Positions 36,006 to 45,379 of a DNA stretch of 64,000 nt are shown one piece after another. A model generated the notes under the pieces. That model saw nothing but the letters and a program-made list of their open reading frames with translations. It searched no databases and was not told the DNA's origin. The stretch is taken from contig NZ_JABEQK010000002.1 of NCBI RefSeq assembly GCF_014174275.1, forward strand, positions 372,001-436,000. The letters are read 5' to 3'. Each line of letters starts with the position of its first letter. Position 1 is the first letter of the stretch. The stretch comes from Gluconacetobacter takamatsuzukensis (GTDB taxonomy: Bacteria; Pseudomonadota; Alphaproteobacteria; Acetobacterales; Acetobacteraceae). A program made the translations under genes and the position numbers.

Positions 36006-36713
36006 GTGGCGGCGGTTCTGAACGAGGTGGACAATGTCCGCCCGGTCTGCGTGGAACTGGCCGAGGCGGCGCGCGCGCTGCCCCCCTGCGAAATCATCTT
36101 CGTCGATGACGGCAGCACCGACGGCACGGTCGACGCCCTGCTCGCCGCCCGCGCTGAAGGAATCCTGCCCGAACTGCGTATCCTCAGCCACGACCGCCGC
36201 CTCGGCAAGTCCGCGGCGGTCCGCACGGGGGTCGAGGCCGCGCGCGGCCAATGGGTCGCCACCCTCGATGGCGACGGCCAGGACGACCCCATGGAAATCG
36301 TCCGGATGCTGGACCTGGCGCTCCAGGCCCAGGGGCCGGCCCCGCTGGTCGTCGGCGTCCGCCTCCGCCGGCAGGACACGCTGTCCCGCCGCCTGGCAAC
36401 CCGCTTCGCCAACGGTCTGCGCCGCCGCCTGCTGCGCGACGGCTGCCCCGACACCGGTGCACCGCTGAAACTCTTCCGCCGCGCCGATTTCATGCGCCTG
36501 CCGCAATTCGAGGGCGTGCACCGCTTCCTGCCGGCGCTGTTCGGCCATTACGGCACGCCGCTGCTCTGCCAGCCGGTCCGCCACCGAAACCGGCTGCACG
36601 GCGCGTCCAAATACACCAACCTCAATCGCGCGCTGGTCGGAATCCGGGATCTGCTCGGCGTGATGTGGCTGATCAACCGCACACGGTTGCCGCGCCGGGT
36701 CACCGAACGGTAA
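36006..36713 (+). CDS. Family 2 glycosyltransferase, DPM1/ArnC-like
   Basis: At least 235 residues of a GT-A glycosyltransferase. EIIFVDDGSTDGT and the DGDGQDDP (DXD) block are present, plus FRRADFMRLPQFEGVHRFLP and NRLHGASKYTN. It likely transfers a sugar to undecaprenyl phosphate. GTG 36006 is the only canonical start after atpF, yet the first beta strand (LLSIVAAVLNEVDN) starts upstream of it. An earlier non-canonical start, or one inside atpF, is therefore likely. The adjacent ArnT-like gene is the expected partner. Confidence 0.85.
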   Translation: MAAVLNEVDNVRPVCVELAEAARALPPCEIIFVDDGSTDGTVDALLAARAEGILPELRILSHDRRLGKSAAVRTGVEAARGQWVATLDGDGQDDPMEIVRMLDLALQAQGPAPLVVGVRLRRQDTLSRRLATRFANGLRRRLLRDGCPDTGAPLKLFRRADFMRLPQFEGVHRFLPALFGHYGTPLLCQPVRHRNRLHGASKYTNLNRALVGIRDLLGVMWLINRTRLPRRVTER

Positions 36714-36844
36714 GCGCTGTTTCCACCCCCCGCCGGTAGCGGTCCGACCCCGGCTTTCCGCGCCTCGATCCCCGGAAAGCCTCCCGGACACCCCGCTTCC
36801 ACCCACCAGCGGGCGTCCCGATCCTTCCCGAGGAGACGTGCCGG

Positions 36845-38503
36845 ATGACACGGCTGACCGTGCGCCATTATCTTCTGCTCGCGCTGGGCACCTTCATGCT
36901 CCTGCTTCCCGGCCGGGCCAGCCTGCCCCCCCTGGACCGCGACGAACCCCGCTACATGGAAGCCAGCGCGCAGATGCTGCGCAGCGGCGATTTCATCGAC
37001 GTCCGCTTCCAGGACAAGCCCCGCTACCTGCAACCCGCTGGAATCTATTGGCTCGAGGCCGCCGCGGTCGCCGCCACCGGCACGCTGGACCGCCGCGCGG
37101 TGTGGGCCTACCGCATCCCCACCCTCCTGGCAGCCACGGCTTCGGTGGTGCTGACGGCCTGGATCGGCGCCACCCTGTTCGGCCCCGCCAGCGGCCTGCT
37201 GGCAGCCTCCCTGCTGGCAGTCTCGGTGCTGATGACGGCCGAAGGCCGCATGGCCACCATCGACAGCACCCTCCTGCTCACGATCTTCCTGGCCGAAACC
37301 GCCCTCCTCCGCGCCTATCTGGACCGCGAAAAGGACCGCCAAACTCCCGTTTCAGCCGCCCTCCTCTACTGGGCAGCCCTGGGCGCGGGCCTGATGCTGA
37401 AGGGCCCCGTGGTCCTGATCCCCGGATTCGGCACACCTCTGGCTCTGGCGCTGGTGGAACGGCGCATCGACTGGTGGCACCGGCTGCGGCCCGCCTGGGG
37501 GTGGCTGGTGACGCTGGCGATCGTCCTGCCCTGGTGCATCGCGATCGGCGTCGTCAGCCATGGCGATTTCTTCTCTCGCGCCGTCGGCACCAATTTCCTC
37601 GGCAAGGTCGCCAGCGGGCAACAGGCCCACGGCCTGCCGCCGGGCTATCATCTGGCGGTCTTCGGGCTGGCCTTCTGGCCCGGCTCGCTCTTCGCGGTGA
37701 TGGCGCTCCCCTTCGTCTGGGCCCGCCGCCACAGCCCTCCGGTACGGTTCCTGCTGTGCTGGATCGTGCCGCACTGGCTGGTGTTCGAGGCCATTGCAAC
37801 AAAGCTACCGCATTACGTCCTGCCGACCTACCCGGCGATCGCCCTGCTGACGGCGGCAGCGATCATGACCACGCCCGACCGCTGGCGCTGGCCCGCGTCG
37901 CGCCTCGGCCGCGCGGGACTGGTACTATATGGCGCGCTGTGGCTGGCAGTCGGCGTCGCCCTGTCCCTCGCCGGACCGGTGCTGCTCTGGCGGCTGGAAC
38001 ATACCATCGTCCCGGCCGCGCTGCTGGTGCCTCTCGGTGCCCTGCCGCTGCTGGCGATCGCCGGCTGGTTTCTGTTCCATCGCCGGGTCTTGCAGGCGGC
38101 GATGTCGGTGGTGGCGGCAGCCATCATCATTCATGTCGGTTTGTTCCTGACCGTGATTCCCGCCCTGAAGACGATCTGGCTCAGCCCGCGCCTGGCCGAT
38201 CTGGTCGACGATTACCGGCCATGCCCCGATACGCTGGTCGTCTCGCCTTCCTTCTCCGAACCCAGCCTGGTCTTCCTCGTGGGCCAGAATACCGTCCTGG
38301 TCGGCCCGAGAGAGGCAGCCGATGTGCTGCGCGACAACCGCGCCTGCGGCCTGGCGCTGGTGGACCGGAAGGATGAACCGGCATTCCGCGACCGGCTTCA
38401 CGCCGATGGTCTGGATGTGATCGAATTCGGCCGGGTTTCCGGGTTGAATTATTCGACCGGAAAGCATCTGGATATCGGCCTGTTCGGCCCGACGCCCCCG
38501 TGA
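36845..38503 (+). CDS. ArnT-like lipid-linked sugar glycosyltransferase (PMT/GT83 family)
   Basis: 552 residues, about 12 membrane helices. The catalytic N-terminal loop LDRDEPRYMEASAQML carries the conserved Asp/Glu, and DKPRYLQPAGIYWLEA and RIDW/HRLRPAWGW loops follow. The family moves a sugar from undecaprenyl phosphate to lipid A or another envelope acceptor. Together with the preceding DPM1/ArnC-like gene it suggests envelope glycan or lipid A decoration; the sugar cannot be told. The final codons precede repeat copy F. Confidence 0.88.
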   Translation: MTRLTVRHYLLLALGTFMLLLPGRASLPPLDRDEPRYMEASAQMLRSGDFIDVRFQDKPRYLQPAGIYWLEAAAVAATGTLDRRAVWAYRIPTLLAATASVVLTAWIGATLFGPASGLLAASLLAVSVLMTAEGRMATIDSTLLLTIFLAETALLRAYLDREKDRQTPVSAALLYWAALGAGLMLKGPVVLIPGFGTPLALALVERRIDWWHRLRPAWGWLVTLAIVLPWCIAIGVVSHGDFFSRAVGTNFLGKVASGQQAHGLPPGYHLAVFGLAFWPGSLFAVMALPFVWARRHSPPVRFLLCWIVPHWLVFEAIATKLPHYVLPTYPAIALLTAAAIMTTPDRWRWPASRLGRAGLVLYGALWLAVGVALSLAGPVLLWRLEHTIVPAALLVPLGALPLLAIAGWFLFHRRVLQAAMSVVAAAIIIHVGLFLTVIPALKTIWLSPRLADLVDDYRPCPDTLVVSPSFSEPSLVFLVGQNTVLVGPREAADVLRDNRACGLALVDRKDEPAFRDRLHADGLDVIEFGRVSGLNYSTGKHLDIGLFGPTPP

Positions 38504-38515
38504 GGGAGTGTTTCT

Positions 38516-38537
38516 GTTCTTTTTTGAAAAAAGAAGA
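38516..38537. repeat. Dispersed intergenic element, copy F (single hairpin)
   Basis: Only the L-type hairpin, GTTCTTTTTTGAAAAAAGAAG, just after the ArnT-like stop and before the NMT1 gene on the same strand. Confidence 0.6.
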
Positions 38538-38571
38538 AAGAGAAAACGACCCTACAAAAGGACCACCCACC

Positions 38572-39528
38572 ATGATCACGCTGCCGCGCCTGCTGATGAT
38601 GCTGCCCTTTCTGTTCCTCAGCCTGCCGACAGCCCGGGCCGACGCGCCCGAAACGGTAACGGTGATCCTCGACTGGTTCCTCAATGCCGATCATGCCGCA
38701 CTACTGGCGGCCGATTACAGCGGCGCCTTCCGCCGGCACGGGTTGCAGGTGCACCTGATTGCACCGTCCGACCCGGGTTCCCCGGCGCGGCTGGTGGCGG
38801 CGGGGCAGGCTGACCTCGCAGTGTCCTACGAAACCCAGCTCGGCATGCTGGCCGACCAGGGCATCCCGTTGGTGCGGGTCGGCACGCTGATCGACACGCC
38901 GCTGGACACGCTGATCGCGGCCCCGGGCTTGAAATCGCTGAAGGACCTGAAGGGCAAGACGATCGGGATCTCGATGGCGGGGGTCGATGACGCGGTGCTG
39001 GCGGCGATGCTGGGCTCGGCCGGCCTGTCGCTGTCCGACGTCCATCAGGTCAACGTCAATTTTCAGCTTGAACAGGCCCTGATGTCGCATTCGGTCGACG
39101 CGGTGATCGGCGCTACCCGCACCTACGAACTGATCGACCTGCAACAGAAGGGCTTCGACCCGGTCGCCTTCTACCCCGAGGAACACGGCGTTCCGCTGAA
39201 TGACGAGCTGATTTTCCTGGCGCCCCGAGACCATGCCCATGACGCCAAGATCATCCGGTTCATGCAGGCGCTGGAGGAAGGCACCAACACCCTGCTGAAC
39301 CACCCGGACGCGATCCTGGCGCAGGCGGTGCACGACCACCCGGAACTGGACACCCCCCTGAACCGCGCCGCGTGGACGGCGACACTTCCGCGCGTCTGCA
39401 AGCAGCCGGCGTTGCTCGATAGCCGGCGCTATCGGAATTTCATGGATTTCCTGCGGGCCCAGGGCGTGGTGCATCGCACGCTGGACCTGTCCACCTACGC
39501 CGTCGGCCCGACCGACAGCACGCCATAG
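38572..39528 (+). CDS. NMT1/ThiY-like periplasmic substrate-binding protein
   Basis: 318 residues. Signal peptide LLMMLPFLFLSLPTARA is followed by ETVTVILDWFLNADHAALLA, the opening of ThiY/NMT1-like pyrimidine-binding proteins. GLQVHLIAPSDPGSPARLVAAG, SLKDLKGKTIGISMAG and a two-lobe SBP fold follow. The best guess is a thiamine-precursor (HMP/formyl-aminopyrimidine) binding protein, but no ATPase or permease adjoins it, so its transporter must be elsewhere. ATG at 38572 with AAAGGA. Confidence 0.85.
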   Translation: MITLPRLLMMLPFLFLSLPTARADAPETVTVILDWFLNADHAALLAADYSGAFRRHGLQVHLIAPSDPGSPARLVAAGQADLAVSYETQLGMLADQGIPLVRVGTLIDTPLDTLIAAPGLKSLKDLKGKTIGISMAGVDDAVLAAMLGSAGLSLSDVHQVNVNFQLEQALMSHSVDAVIGATRTYELIDLQQKGFDPVAFYPEEHGVPLNDELIFLAPRDHAHDAKIIRFMQALEEGTNTLLNHPDAILAQAVHDHPELDTPLNRAAWTATLPRVCKQPALLDSRRYRNFMDFLRAQGVVHRTLDLSTYAVGPTDSTP

Positions 39529-39777
39529 CAACGCCGGCTGGGTAAATCCGGAGGGTGCGCGGAGATTCTCATGTCAGGGAACGGCCCGCCCCAAGGACAG
39601 AGCCAGCCGGTTAGTCCGGGCCGGTCATCCAGGGCTGGGCGTGGTTCGGCGCCCAAGAGGGGCGCAGGATGGACAGACGACCATCCTGATCCGACGCAGG
39701 CCGGATCATATGCCCGCCATCAGGCAGGCATGCGGGCCACGATGCAGGTCGCAAGGACCGGCCGCGTGGCCGCCGCA

Positions 39778-39909
39778 TCAAGCGATGCGGTCGGCGACGG
39801 CGGTGGCAACCATCAGCGTGGCAACGACGGGCAGAAACGCGACGAGCGGAAGGAACGACGCGACGTCCATCGAGCTGGCAACAAGGTTACCAATTTCCTG
39901 AATAAACAT
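39778..39909 (-). CDS. Possible small single-helix membrane peptide (43 residues)
   Basis: From an ATG at 39909 the frame encodes MFIQEIGNLVASSMDVASFL and a helix LPLVAFLPVVATLMVATAVA before the stop. AGGA lies about ten bases upstream. Hydrophobic length (about 20) fits one inner-membrane span. Not recognised; unsupported by homology. Confidence 0.4.
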   Translation of the reverse strand: MFIQEIGNLVASSMDVASFLPLVAFLPVVATLMVATAVADRIA

Positions 39910-40149
39910 TATCCGAAATCCTATGGGTTGGTGTTGGGAGCGGAACCAACACCTAAATTCGGTCTCTCGCAATACAAAAGAACATGAGACCAGATGGTCA
40001 AAAAACGCATAGTAACTGCGGCATTAATATTCTGTTCACTCCGTAAACAGCGCACTGTTTATTTCAGGGCGCCAGAAAACCGAAGTGGGTCATTTTGGTG
40101 AAATTTTGTGCTGAGCACAGCGCGGCGGTTGTAGCGCCCGACCAATAGG

Positions 40150-40182
40150 GCTACAAAATAGGCATATTGCCCATTTTGTAGC
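40150..40182. repeat. Inverted repeat GCTACAAAAT ... ATTTTGTAGC
   Basis: Perfect 10-bp arms (40150-40159, 40173-40182) with an inner GGC/GCC pair and outer TAGG/CCTA pairing. The T-rich run TATCGTATTTTT follows on the plus strand. It may be a terminator or an operator; no plus-strand gene directly precedes it. Confidence 0.6.
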
Positions 40183-40228
40183 CTATCGTATTTTTAATGA
40201 GGGAACAGGGCGCTTTCGGTCCCCTCGC

Positions 40229-40717
40229 TTAGTCCTTGGGACGGACCGATCGTGCCCAGGATGTGGTCATGCGCAGGCCATGCCACGCCAGCAGGCTGTC
40301 GCACAGGAAGGAAGCCAGCGCCCCGACGGTACAGACAAGCGCCATGCCGAACATCACCACCAGCCACGATGCCACCGAGGAATCCCGCAGGCTGCCCAGA
40401 AACAGCACGAAGGCAGCGCCGCAGGTCGCGGCACCGCCGACGGCCCCCAGCAGGATCGATGCATCCAGAAGCAGGGTGCGCCGGTGCAGATGCCGGATAT
40501 GCTGGCGCAGATGGCGGCGCCCGGTCGGCGCCTTCGTCCCCTCCAGCGCCTCGTTGGCCTTTTCGATATGGTCCGACACCCGGGCCAGCCGGGTATTGAA
40601 CAGGTTCAGCAGCGTTCCGATCCCCGACAGCATGAAGATCGGCGTCAGCGCGGTCTGGATCAGATGGGCGACACTGTCGATCGGTTCGTCGGGCAGGATA
40701 CCGGGGAAGGGGGACAC
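40229..40717 (-). CDS. DUF2721 membrane protein
   Basis: 162 residues with three hydrophobic segments (LIQTALTPIFMLSGIGTLLN, LLLDASILLGAVGGAATCGA, SWLVVMFGMALVCTVGALAS) and the family's conserved NLFNTRLARVSDHIE. Inner-membrane protein of unknown function. GTG start at 40717. Divergent from the 87-residue gene. Confidence 0.82.
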   Translation of the reverse strand: MSPFPGILPDEPIDSVAHLIQTALTPIFMLSGIGTLLNLFNTRLARVSDHIEKANEALEGTKAPTGRRHLRQHIRHLHRRTLLLDASILLGAVGGAATCGAAFVLFLGSLRDSSVASWLVVMFGMALVCTVGALASFLCDSLLAWHGLRMTTSWARSVRPKD

Positions 40718-40853
40718 GGACGCTCCTTGTTCTGCTGCGGTACGGATGGTCGGGAATCATGCGTGTTGAAACCGGTCAGGGTGCCGGATGCAACCGAAAC
40801 CGCTTGCCCCGGGCTTCGGGACGGGCAAGCCTTCATGACAGGAGAAAAGGCCG

Positions 40854-41117
40854 ATGTCGCATAATTACGCAACGCCCATGACGCCGGAACGGCGCCTGGC
40901 CCGCCTGCTGGCGCGCATTCCCGAGGACCGGATCGTGCGCCTCGAGCGCGTGGCCGGCGCCCCGGGCACCCCCCGCTGGCGGGCTGCGATCGGCGATGCG
41001 GGCGCCGCGGACTGCCCGGCCGGGCGATGGAGCCCGCCCTTCGACACGATGGTCGACGCGCTCGAAGCCGCATGGAAGGCGGTGCGCCCTCCGGCGGACC
41101 CCAGCCGGGGGGCTTGA
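40854..41117 (+). CDS. Hypothetical 87-residue protein
   Basis: Not recognised. Basic N-terminal half ([20 protein letters not shown]) and a C-terminal helix ([15 protein letters not shown]). A strong AGGAGAAAAGG site precedes the ATG. Lies 70 bp before purU on the same strand. Confidence 0.6.
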   Translation: MSHNYATPMTPERRLARLLARIPEDRIVRLERVAGAPGTPRWRAAIGDAGAADCPAGRWSPPFDTMVDALEAAWKAVRPPADPSRGA

Positions 41118-41187
41118 GTTCCCACAGGCGGCGCCTATTGTATCCGCCGCAAGGGTTTTCGGAGCGGTTGTTCGTGGATTGTCGGGC

Positions 41188-42069
41188 ATGACGGATCATG
41201 GGGAACGGGGCCCGGCAACCTGGACATTGACCCTGTCCTGCCCCAACCGTCCGGGCATCGTGGCGGCGATCGCCACCACATTGTACGAGGCCGACGGCAA
41301 TATCATCGAGGCCCAGCAGTTCGACGATACCGAAAGCGGCGTGTTCTTCATGCGTGTCGTCTTCACCGGCCGCGCCGATGCCGAACGCACCGAATGGCTG
41401 CGGGCCCGGCTCGATGCGGTGGCATCGCGATTCCGCATGAACTGGACGCTGCATGACCGCGCCGTCCGCCGCCGGGTCCTGCTGATGGTCTCGAAATTCG
41501 ATCATTGCCTTGTCGACCTGCTCTATCGCTGGCGGATCGGCGAACTGCCGATGAATCCGACCGCGATCGTCGCGAACCACCCGCGCGAGACCTACGCCCA
41601 TATCGACATGGGGGATATTCCCTTCCACTATCTGCCGGTCACGCGCGACAACAAGGCGGAACAGGAAGAGCAATTATGGGGCCTGGTGCAGCAGACCAAT
41701 TCGGAACTGGTCGTGCTGGCCCGCTACATGCAGGTGCTGTCGGATTCGCTGTCCGCGCGGCTGTCGGGGCAATGCATCAATATCCACCATTCCTTCCTGC
41801 CGGGCTTCAAGGGCGCACGCCCCTATCATCAGGCCCATGCGCGGGGGGTGAAACTGATCGGGGCGACCGCGCATTATGTCACGGCGGACCTCGATGAAGG
41901 TCCGATCATCGAGCAGGATGTGGAACGTGTCAGCCACAGCGACACCCCCGATGACCTCGTGCGCAAGGGGCGGGATATCGAACGGCGCGTCCTCTCCCGC
42001 GCCGTGCGCTGCCACCTCGACGACCGGGTGATCCTGAATGGCAACAAGACGGTCGTCTTTGGGGATTGA
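41188..42069 (+). CDS. purU: Formyltetrahydrofolate deformylase
   Basis: 293 residues: an N-terminal ACT domain ([20 protein letters not shown]) followed by a formyltransferase-like domain with [20 protein letters not shown] and the catalytic Asn-His-Asp set (ANH in VANHPRET region, [20 protein letters not shown]). It returns formyl groups as formate, balancing one-carbon pools used by PurH. ATG at 41188. Full length (E. coli 280). Confidence 0.97.
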   Translation: MTDHGERGPATWTLTLSCPNRPGIVAAIATTLYEADGNIIEAQQFDDTESGVFFMRVVFTGRADAERTEWLRARLDAVASRFRMNWTLHDRAVRRRVLLMVSKFDHCLVDLLYRWRIGELPMNPTAIVANHPRETYAHIDMGDIPFHYLPVTRDNKAEQEEQLWGLVQQTNSELVVLARYMQVLSDSLSARLSGQCINIHHSFLPGFKGARPYHQAHARGVKLIGATAHYVTADLDEGPIIEQDVERVSHSDTPDDLVRKGRDIERRVLSRAVRCHLDDRVILNGNKTVVFGD

Positions 42070-42276
42070 TCGTGTTTCCACCACGGGTCGCGGGGTGACG
42101 GGTATGTTTTGTTAATACTTTTTTGGTGTTGTTTCCGGGGTTCGATTGCCGTGGCAGAGTGCGGAAGGCATTGGGACATGCACATAAGATCTGGGTTTTA
42201 TAATTGTTTTTCGACAGAGATCTGAATCGGGTGAGCCGCGGTGACCGCGCGGCCCCAGGCCTAGGGGTGCGCCCGC

Positions 42277-44238
42277 GTGTCTGACCATTTCATGTGCCTT
42301 CTCGACCCGGCAGAACGCGTCACGGCCTGGAGCCGGGAGGCCGAGCAGCTGACCGGTCGTGCCGCCAACGACGTGATCGGCAGCCCCTTCGCCGATCTGT
42401 TCCTTGTTTCCCCCCCCGCTGCGGTCGCGGGCCTGCATGCGCCCGGCGGGCATGCGGGCGTGTTTGTCCGTCAGGACGGCCTGCATCTGTGTGTGCGCGT
42501 CCGCCGCCATGCCCTGTCCGGCACAGGGACCAATGCCGATATGCCCGTGACGGTCGCGATCTCGCGGGACGAGCCGGATGCGGTAACGCAGGTGGGGCCG
42601 GAATTGCGCGGGGCACTGGATTCGCTGCCGGACGGGATCGCCCTGTTCGACGCCGACCAGGGCCTGTTGCATCAGAATGCGCGCTTCGACGCGTTGGCCG
42701 GCCTGGCAGACGATATCCTGAAGCAGGGCGGGGCCGCCCGAACGATTCTGGCCGCGCTGACCCGCGGGGAATGGACCATGGGGGAGGCTGCGCGGCTCGT
42801 CGTGCCCGATGGCTGGTCGAGCGAAATCCTGCGGTTGGGTCGCACGCTGGCCCTCTCCTGGATCGGCCTGGAAGACGGCCGGTTCCTGCTGCTGTGCCGC
42901 GATATCACCGACCTGCGGCGCCTGGAAAATCGCGCGCGCTTTCTCGAACAGCATGACGATCTGACCGGCCTGGCCAATCTCCAGGGGCTGCGCCTGCAAC
43001 TGGGCACCCTGTGCGAACGGACATCGGAGCCGTTTGCGATGCTCTATTTCGACCTGTTCGGCTTCAAGCGGGTCAATGATTCGATGGGCCACGCGGCGGG
43101 TGACGAATTGCTGCGGATCGCCGCGTTGCGGGTGCGGCGTGCGGTCGGGATGGGGGATATCGCCGCCCATATCCGGGGCAACAAGTTCGCGCTGATCCTG
43201 CGTTCGGAACAGGGGGACCAGGCGATCCGCCGGTTTGCGCGGATGCTGCGTGGCGTCCTGTCCCGGCCGATGTCGGTCCTCAAGCATGAAGTGACGGTGG
43301 GCGTCGCAATCGGGGTCGTACGCTTCACGACCGATGGCGACGATCGCGACACGCTGATGGCAAAAGCCGACGTCGCGCTCCACTGCGCCAAGGGCGGCAG
43401 CGATGACGGGATCTGCTTCTACGACCCCGAACTCGACACCCTGCGCCAGCGGCGCATGGACCTGGAACGCGACCTGCATCATGCGCTGGCCAGGGAAGAA
43501 TTCACCCTGTTCTACCAGCCGTTCCTGAATGTCAGCAGCGGCCGCATCGTGGGTGTCGAAGCCCTGATCCGCTGGCGGCATCCGCAGCAGGGCCTGATCC
43601 CCCCCGGCGAATTCATACCGGTGGCCGAACGGATGGGCCTGATGCACGAAATCGGCGCCTGGACGCTGGAGACGGCGTGCCGGCAGGCGATGGACTGGCC
43701 GGACACCATCATGGTTTCGGTCAATGTCTCGGCGGCGCAGTTCCGTCACGACGGGCTGGTCGACAATGTGGAAACGGCCCTGCAACGCGCGGGCTGCCCA
43801 CCCACGCGCCTGGAACTGGAAATCACCGAAACCGCGATGATCGACGATGTGCCGCGGGCTGCCTGCGTCCTCAAGCGCCTGCGCGCGCAGGGGGTACAGA
43901 TCGCGCTCGACGATTTCGGAACCGGCTATTCGTCACTCAGCTTCCTGCACAGCCTGCCGTTTACGCGGATCAAGATCGACCGCAGCTTCGTCAACGACCT
44001 GCATGCAGGCGACGGCGACGGGGCTGCGATCGTCCGGGCGATCACCAGCCTGTGCGGCAGCCTGAATGTCGTCGCCACTGCCGAGGGCGTGGAGACACAG
44101 GAACAGTTCGATTACCTCAAGGGCGTCAATTGTTCTGAAATCCAGGGTTTCCTGATCAGCCGCCCCTGTCCGGCCGAGGACATCGGGCCGTTCCTCGAAA
44201 AATTCAACCAGCCCAAGCCACCCGGCCCACTGCACTGA
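42277..44238 (+). CDS. PAS-GGDEF-EAL protein, probable c-di-GMP phosphodiesterase
   Basis: 653 residues: PAS-like sensor region (1-215), a GGDEF domain (about 222-385) and an EAL domain (about 400-645). The GGDEF signature is replaced by RGNKF (300-304), so cyclase activity is not expected. The EAL site is complete: EALIRW (428-433), VNVSAAQF, LEITETAMI, LDDFGTGYSS, IKIDRSF and TAEGVETQEQ. It probably hydrolyses c-di-GMP, perhaps gated by GTP bound to the degenerate domain. In acetic acid bacteria such proteins tune cellulose synthesis. GTG start. Confidence 0.92.
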   Translation: MSDHFMCLLDPAERVTAWSREAEQLTGRAANDVIGSPFADLFLVSPPAAVAGLHAPGGHAGVFVRQDGLHLCVRVRRHALSGTGTNADMPVTVAISRDEPDAVTQVGPELRGALDSLPDGIALFDADQGLLHQNARFDALAGLADDILKQGGAARTILAALTRGEWTMGEAARLVVPDGWSSEILRLGRTLALSWIGLEDGRFLLLCRDITDLRRLENRARFLEQHDDLTGLANLQGLRLQLGTLCERTSEPFAMLYFDLFGFKRVNDSMGHAAGDELLRIAALRVRRAVGMGDIAAHIRGNKFALILRSEQGDQAIRRFARMLRGVLSRPMSVLKHEVTVGVAIGVVRFTTDGDDRDTLMAKADVALHCAKGGSDDGICFYDPELDTLRQRRMDLERDLHHALAREEFTLFYQPFLNVSSGRIVGVEALIRWRHPQQGLIPPGEFIPVAERMGLMHEIGAWTLETACRQAMDWPDTIMVSVNVSAAQFRHDGLVDNVETALQRAGCPPTRLELEITETAMIDDVPRAACVLKRLRAQGVQIALDDFGTGYSSLSFLHSLPFTRIKIDRSFVNDLHAGDGDGAAIVRAITSLCGSLNVVATAEGVETQEQFDYLKGVNCSEIQGFLISRPCPAEDIGPFLEKFNQPKPPGPLH

Positions 44239-44277
44239 TTGCCCGCCGCGCGCCTTTCCCGGCGCGCTCCCGCACGC

Positions 44278-45189
44278 TCACCCCGCGGAATCTCCGGCGG
44301 GTTCCGGCCGCAGCCCGCAATGGCGCAGGTAATCGCTGGGCGTCAGCCCGGTCAGCGCGCGGAAACGGGATGTCAGGTGGCTGTGGCTGCTGAATCCGCA
44401 CAAGGCGGCAAGCCGCGCCGGCGGTGTGCCCTGGCGCAGCAATTGCCGGGCGCGTTCGATACGCAGGCGGGTCAGGAAATGGTGCGGCGTTTCCCCATGC
44501 GTCTGGCGGAAAGCCCGCGCGAAGTGAAAGCTGCTGAGCCCCGCCGCGCCTGCCAGATCGTCCAGGCACAGCGGCAGGTCCATATGCGCATCGATCAGGG
44601 CCCGGACCCGGCGGGACGCCGCCTGCGACAACCCGCCCCGGCGGGGCATGTCGGGCCTGCGATCGGTCATGTGCGCCAGCAGATAGGCCATCAGCTCCGC
44701 CCCGGCCTCCGTGACGGCCACCCTGTCGGCCGGCTGGGTCCAGTGTCGCGGCAGGATCGTGGCGCGCACCCGCGCCTCGATCCGGGGATCGCGGAAATAG
44801 GCGTCCTCCCGCAGCGTGAGGCGGGCGGGGTCCATGCCGAACAGCTCGACCGTCGCACGATCGAAGGCCTGCGGGGCGATATAGAGATGGAACATCCGGA
44901 TCGGTCCGGACACATCCCAGTCGCTGGTCGACCGGGCGGGCATCAGGCACAGATCGCCCGCGCCGTTGCTGCATTTCCAGCTATTGCCCAGACGTTTGCG
45001 AAACCCTTCGCCATGTTCCAGATACAGGCTCAGCGTATGGTGGTTGGGCGTGTCGTATCGGGTCTGGGCGATCTCGTCGCGATCCCATACCGCCACGGCC
45101 AGTCCCTGGCCGACATCGGCCGCCGAACGCAGGGTGGCGCCGGTCGCGTGCAGGGTGCGGACAATCGTCAGGTCGGCCAGGGCGGTCAT
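44278..45189 (-). CDS. AraC-family transcriptional regulator
   Basis: 303 residues. A divergent N-terminal ligand/cupin-like part carries YLEHGEGFRKRLG and FHLYIAPQAFD. The C-terminal double HTH holds LDDLAGAAGLSSFHFARAFR and PPARLAALCGFSSHSHLTSR. Start at 45189. It is divergent from a DMT exporter with a 190-bp gap, so that gene is its likely target. The inducer is unknown. Confidence 0.88.
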   Translation of the reverse strand: MTALADLTIVRTLHATGATLRSAADVGQGLAVAVWDRDEIAQTRYDTPNHHTLSLYLEHGEGFRKRLGNSWKCSNGAGDLCLMPARSTSDWDVSGPIRMFHLYIAPQAFDRATVELFGMDPARLTLREDAYFRDPRIEARVRATILPRHWTQPADRVAVTEAGAELMAYLLAHMTDRRPDMPRRGGLSQAASRRVRALIDAHMDLPLCLDDLAGAAGLSSFHFARAFRQTHGETPHHFLTRLRIERARQLLRQGTPPARLAALCGFSSHSHLTSRFRALTGLTPSDYLRHCGLRPEPAGDSAG

Positions 45190-45379
45190 GATGGATCGGG
45201 CAGGGCAGGTGGCGAAGGGGGCGTGAATCGGACGGCCAAGGCCGCCCTCCCGACTATAGACCGCGACCGAGGGCCGCGCGCCACGCCGCGATGCAGGAAA
45301 GCGCAGGATTCTGACAGCCGCCCCCGCGCGGCAATGGTGGTGGCCCGATAGGATGGCGGTCTTTCGGAGAGGGAACCGC

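Larger units (their letters stand above)
39529..40228. other. Gene-poor 700-bp interval
   Basis: Between the NMT1-like gene and DUF2721. It holds a possible 43-residue membrane peptide (39778-39909, minus), an AT-rich stretch (39985-40195) and a strong inverted repeat at 40150-40182. A plus-strand frame at 39571-39987 has a GGAG site but a composition unlike a protein and is antisense to the peptide. No homology to a known element seen. Confidence 0.7.

Noticed and set aside
39571-39987. Plus-strand 138-codon frame with a GGAG site
   Set aside because: Composition is Gly/Arg/Gln-rich with no recognisable fold; the opposite strand encodes the more protein-like membrane peptide.
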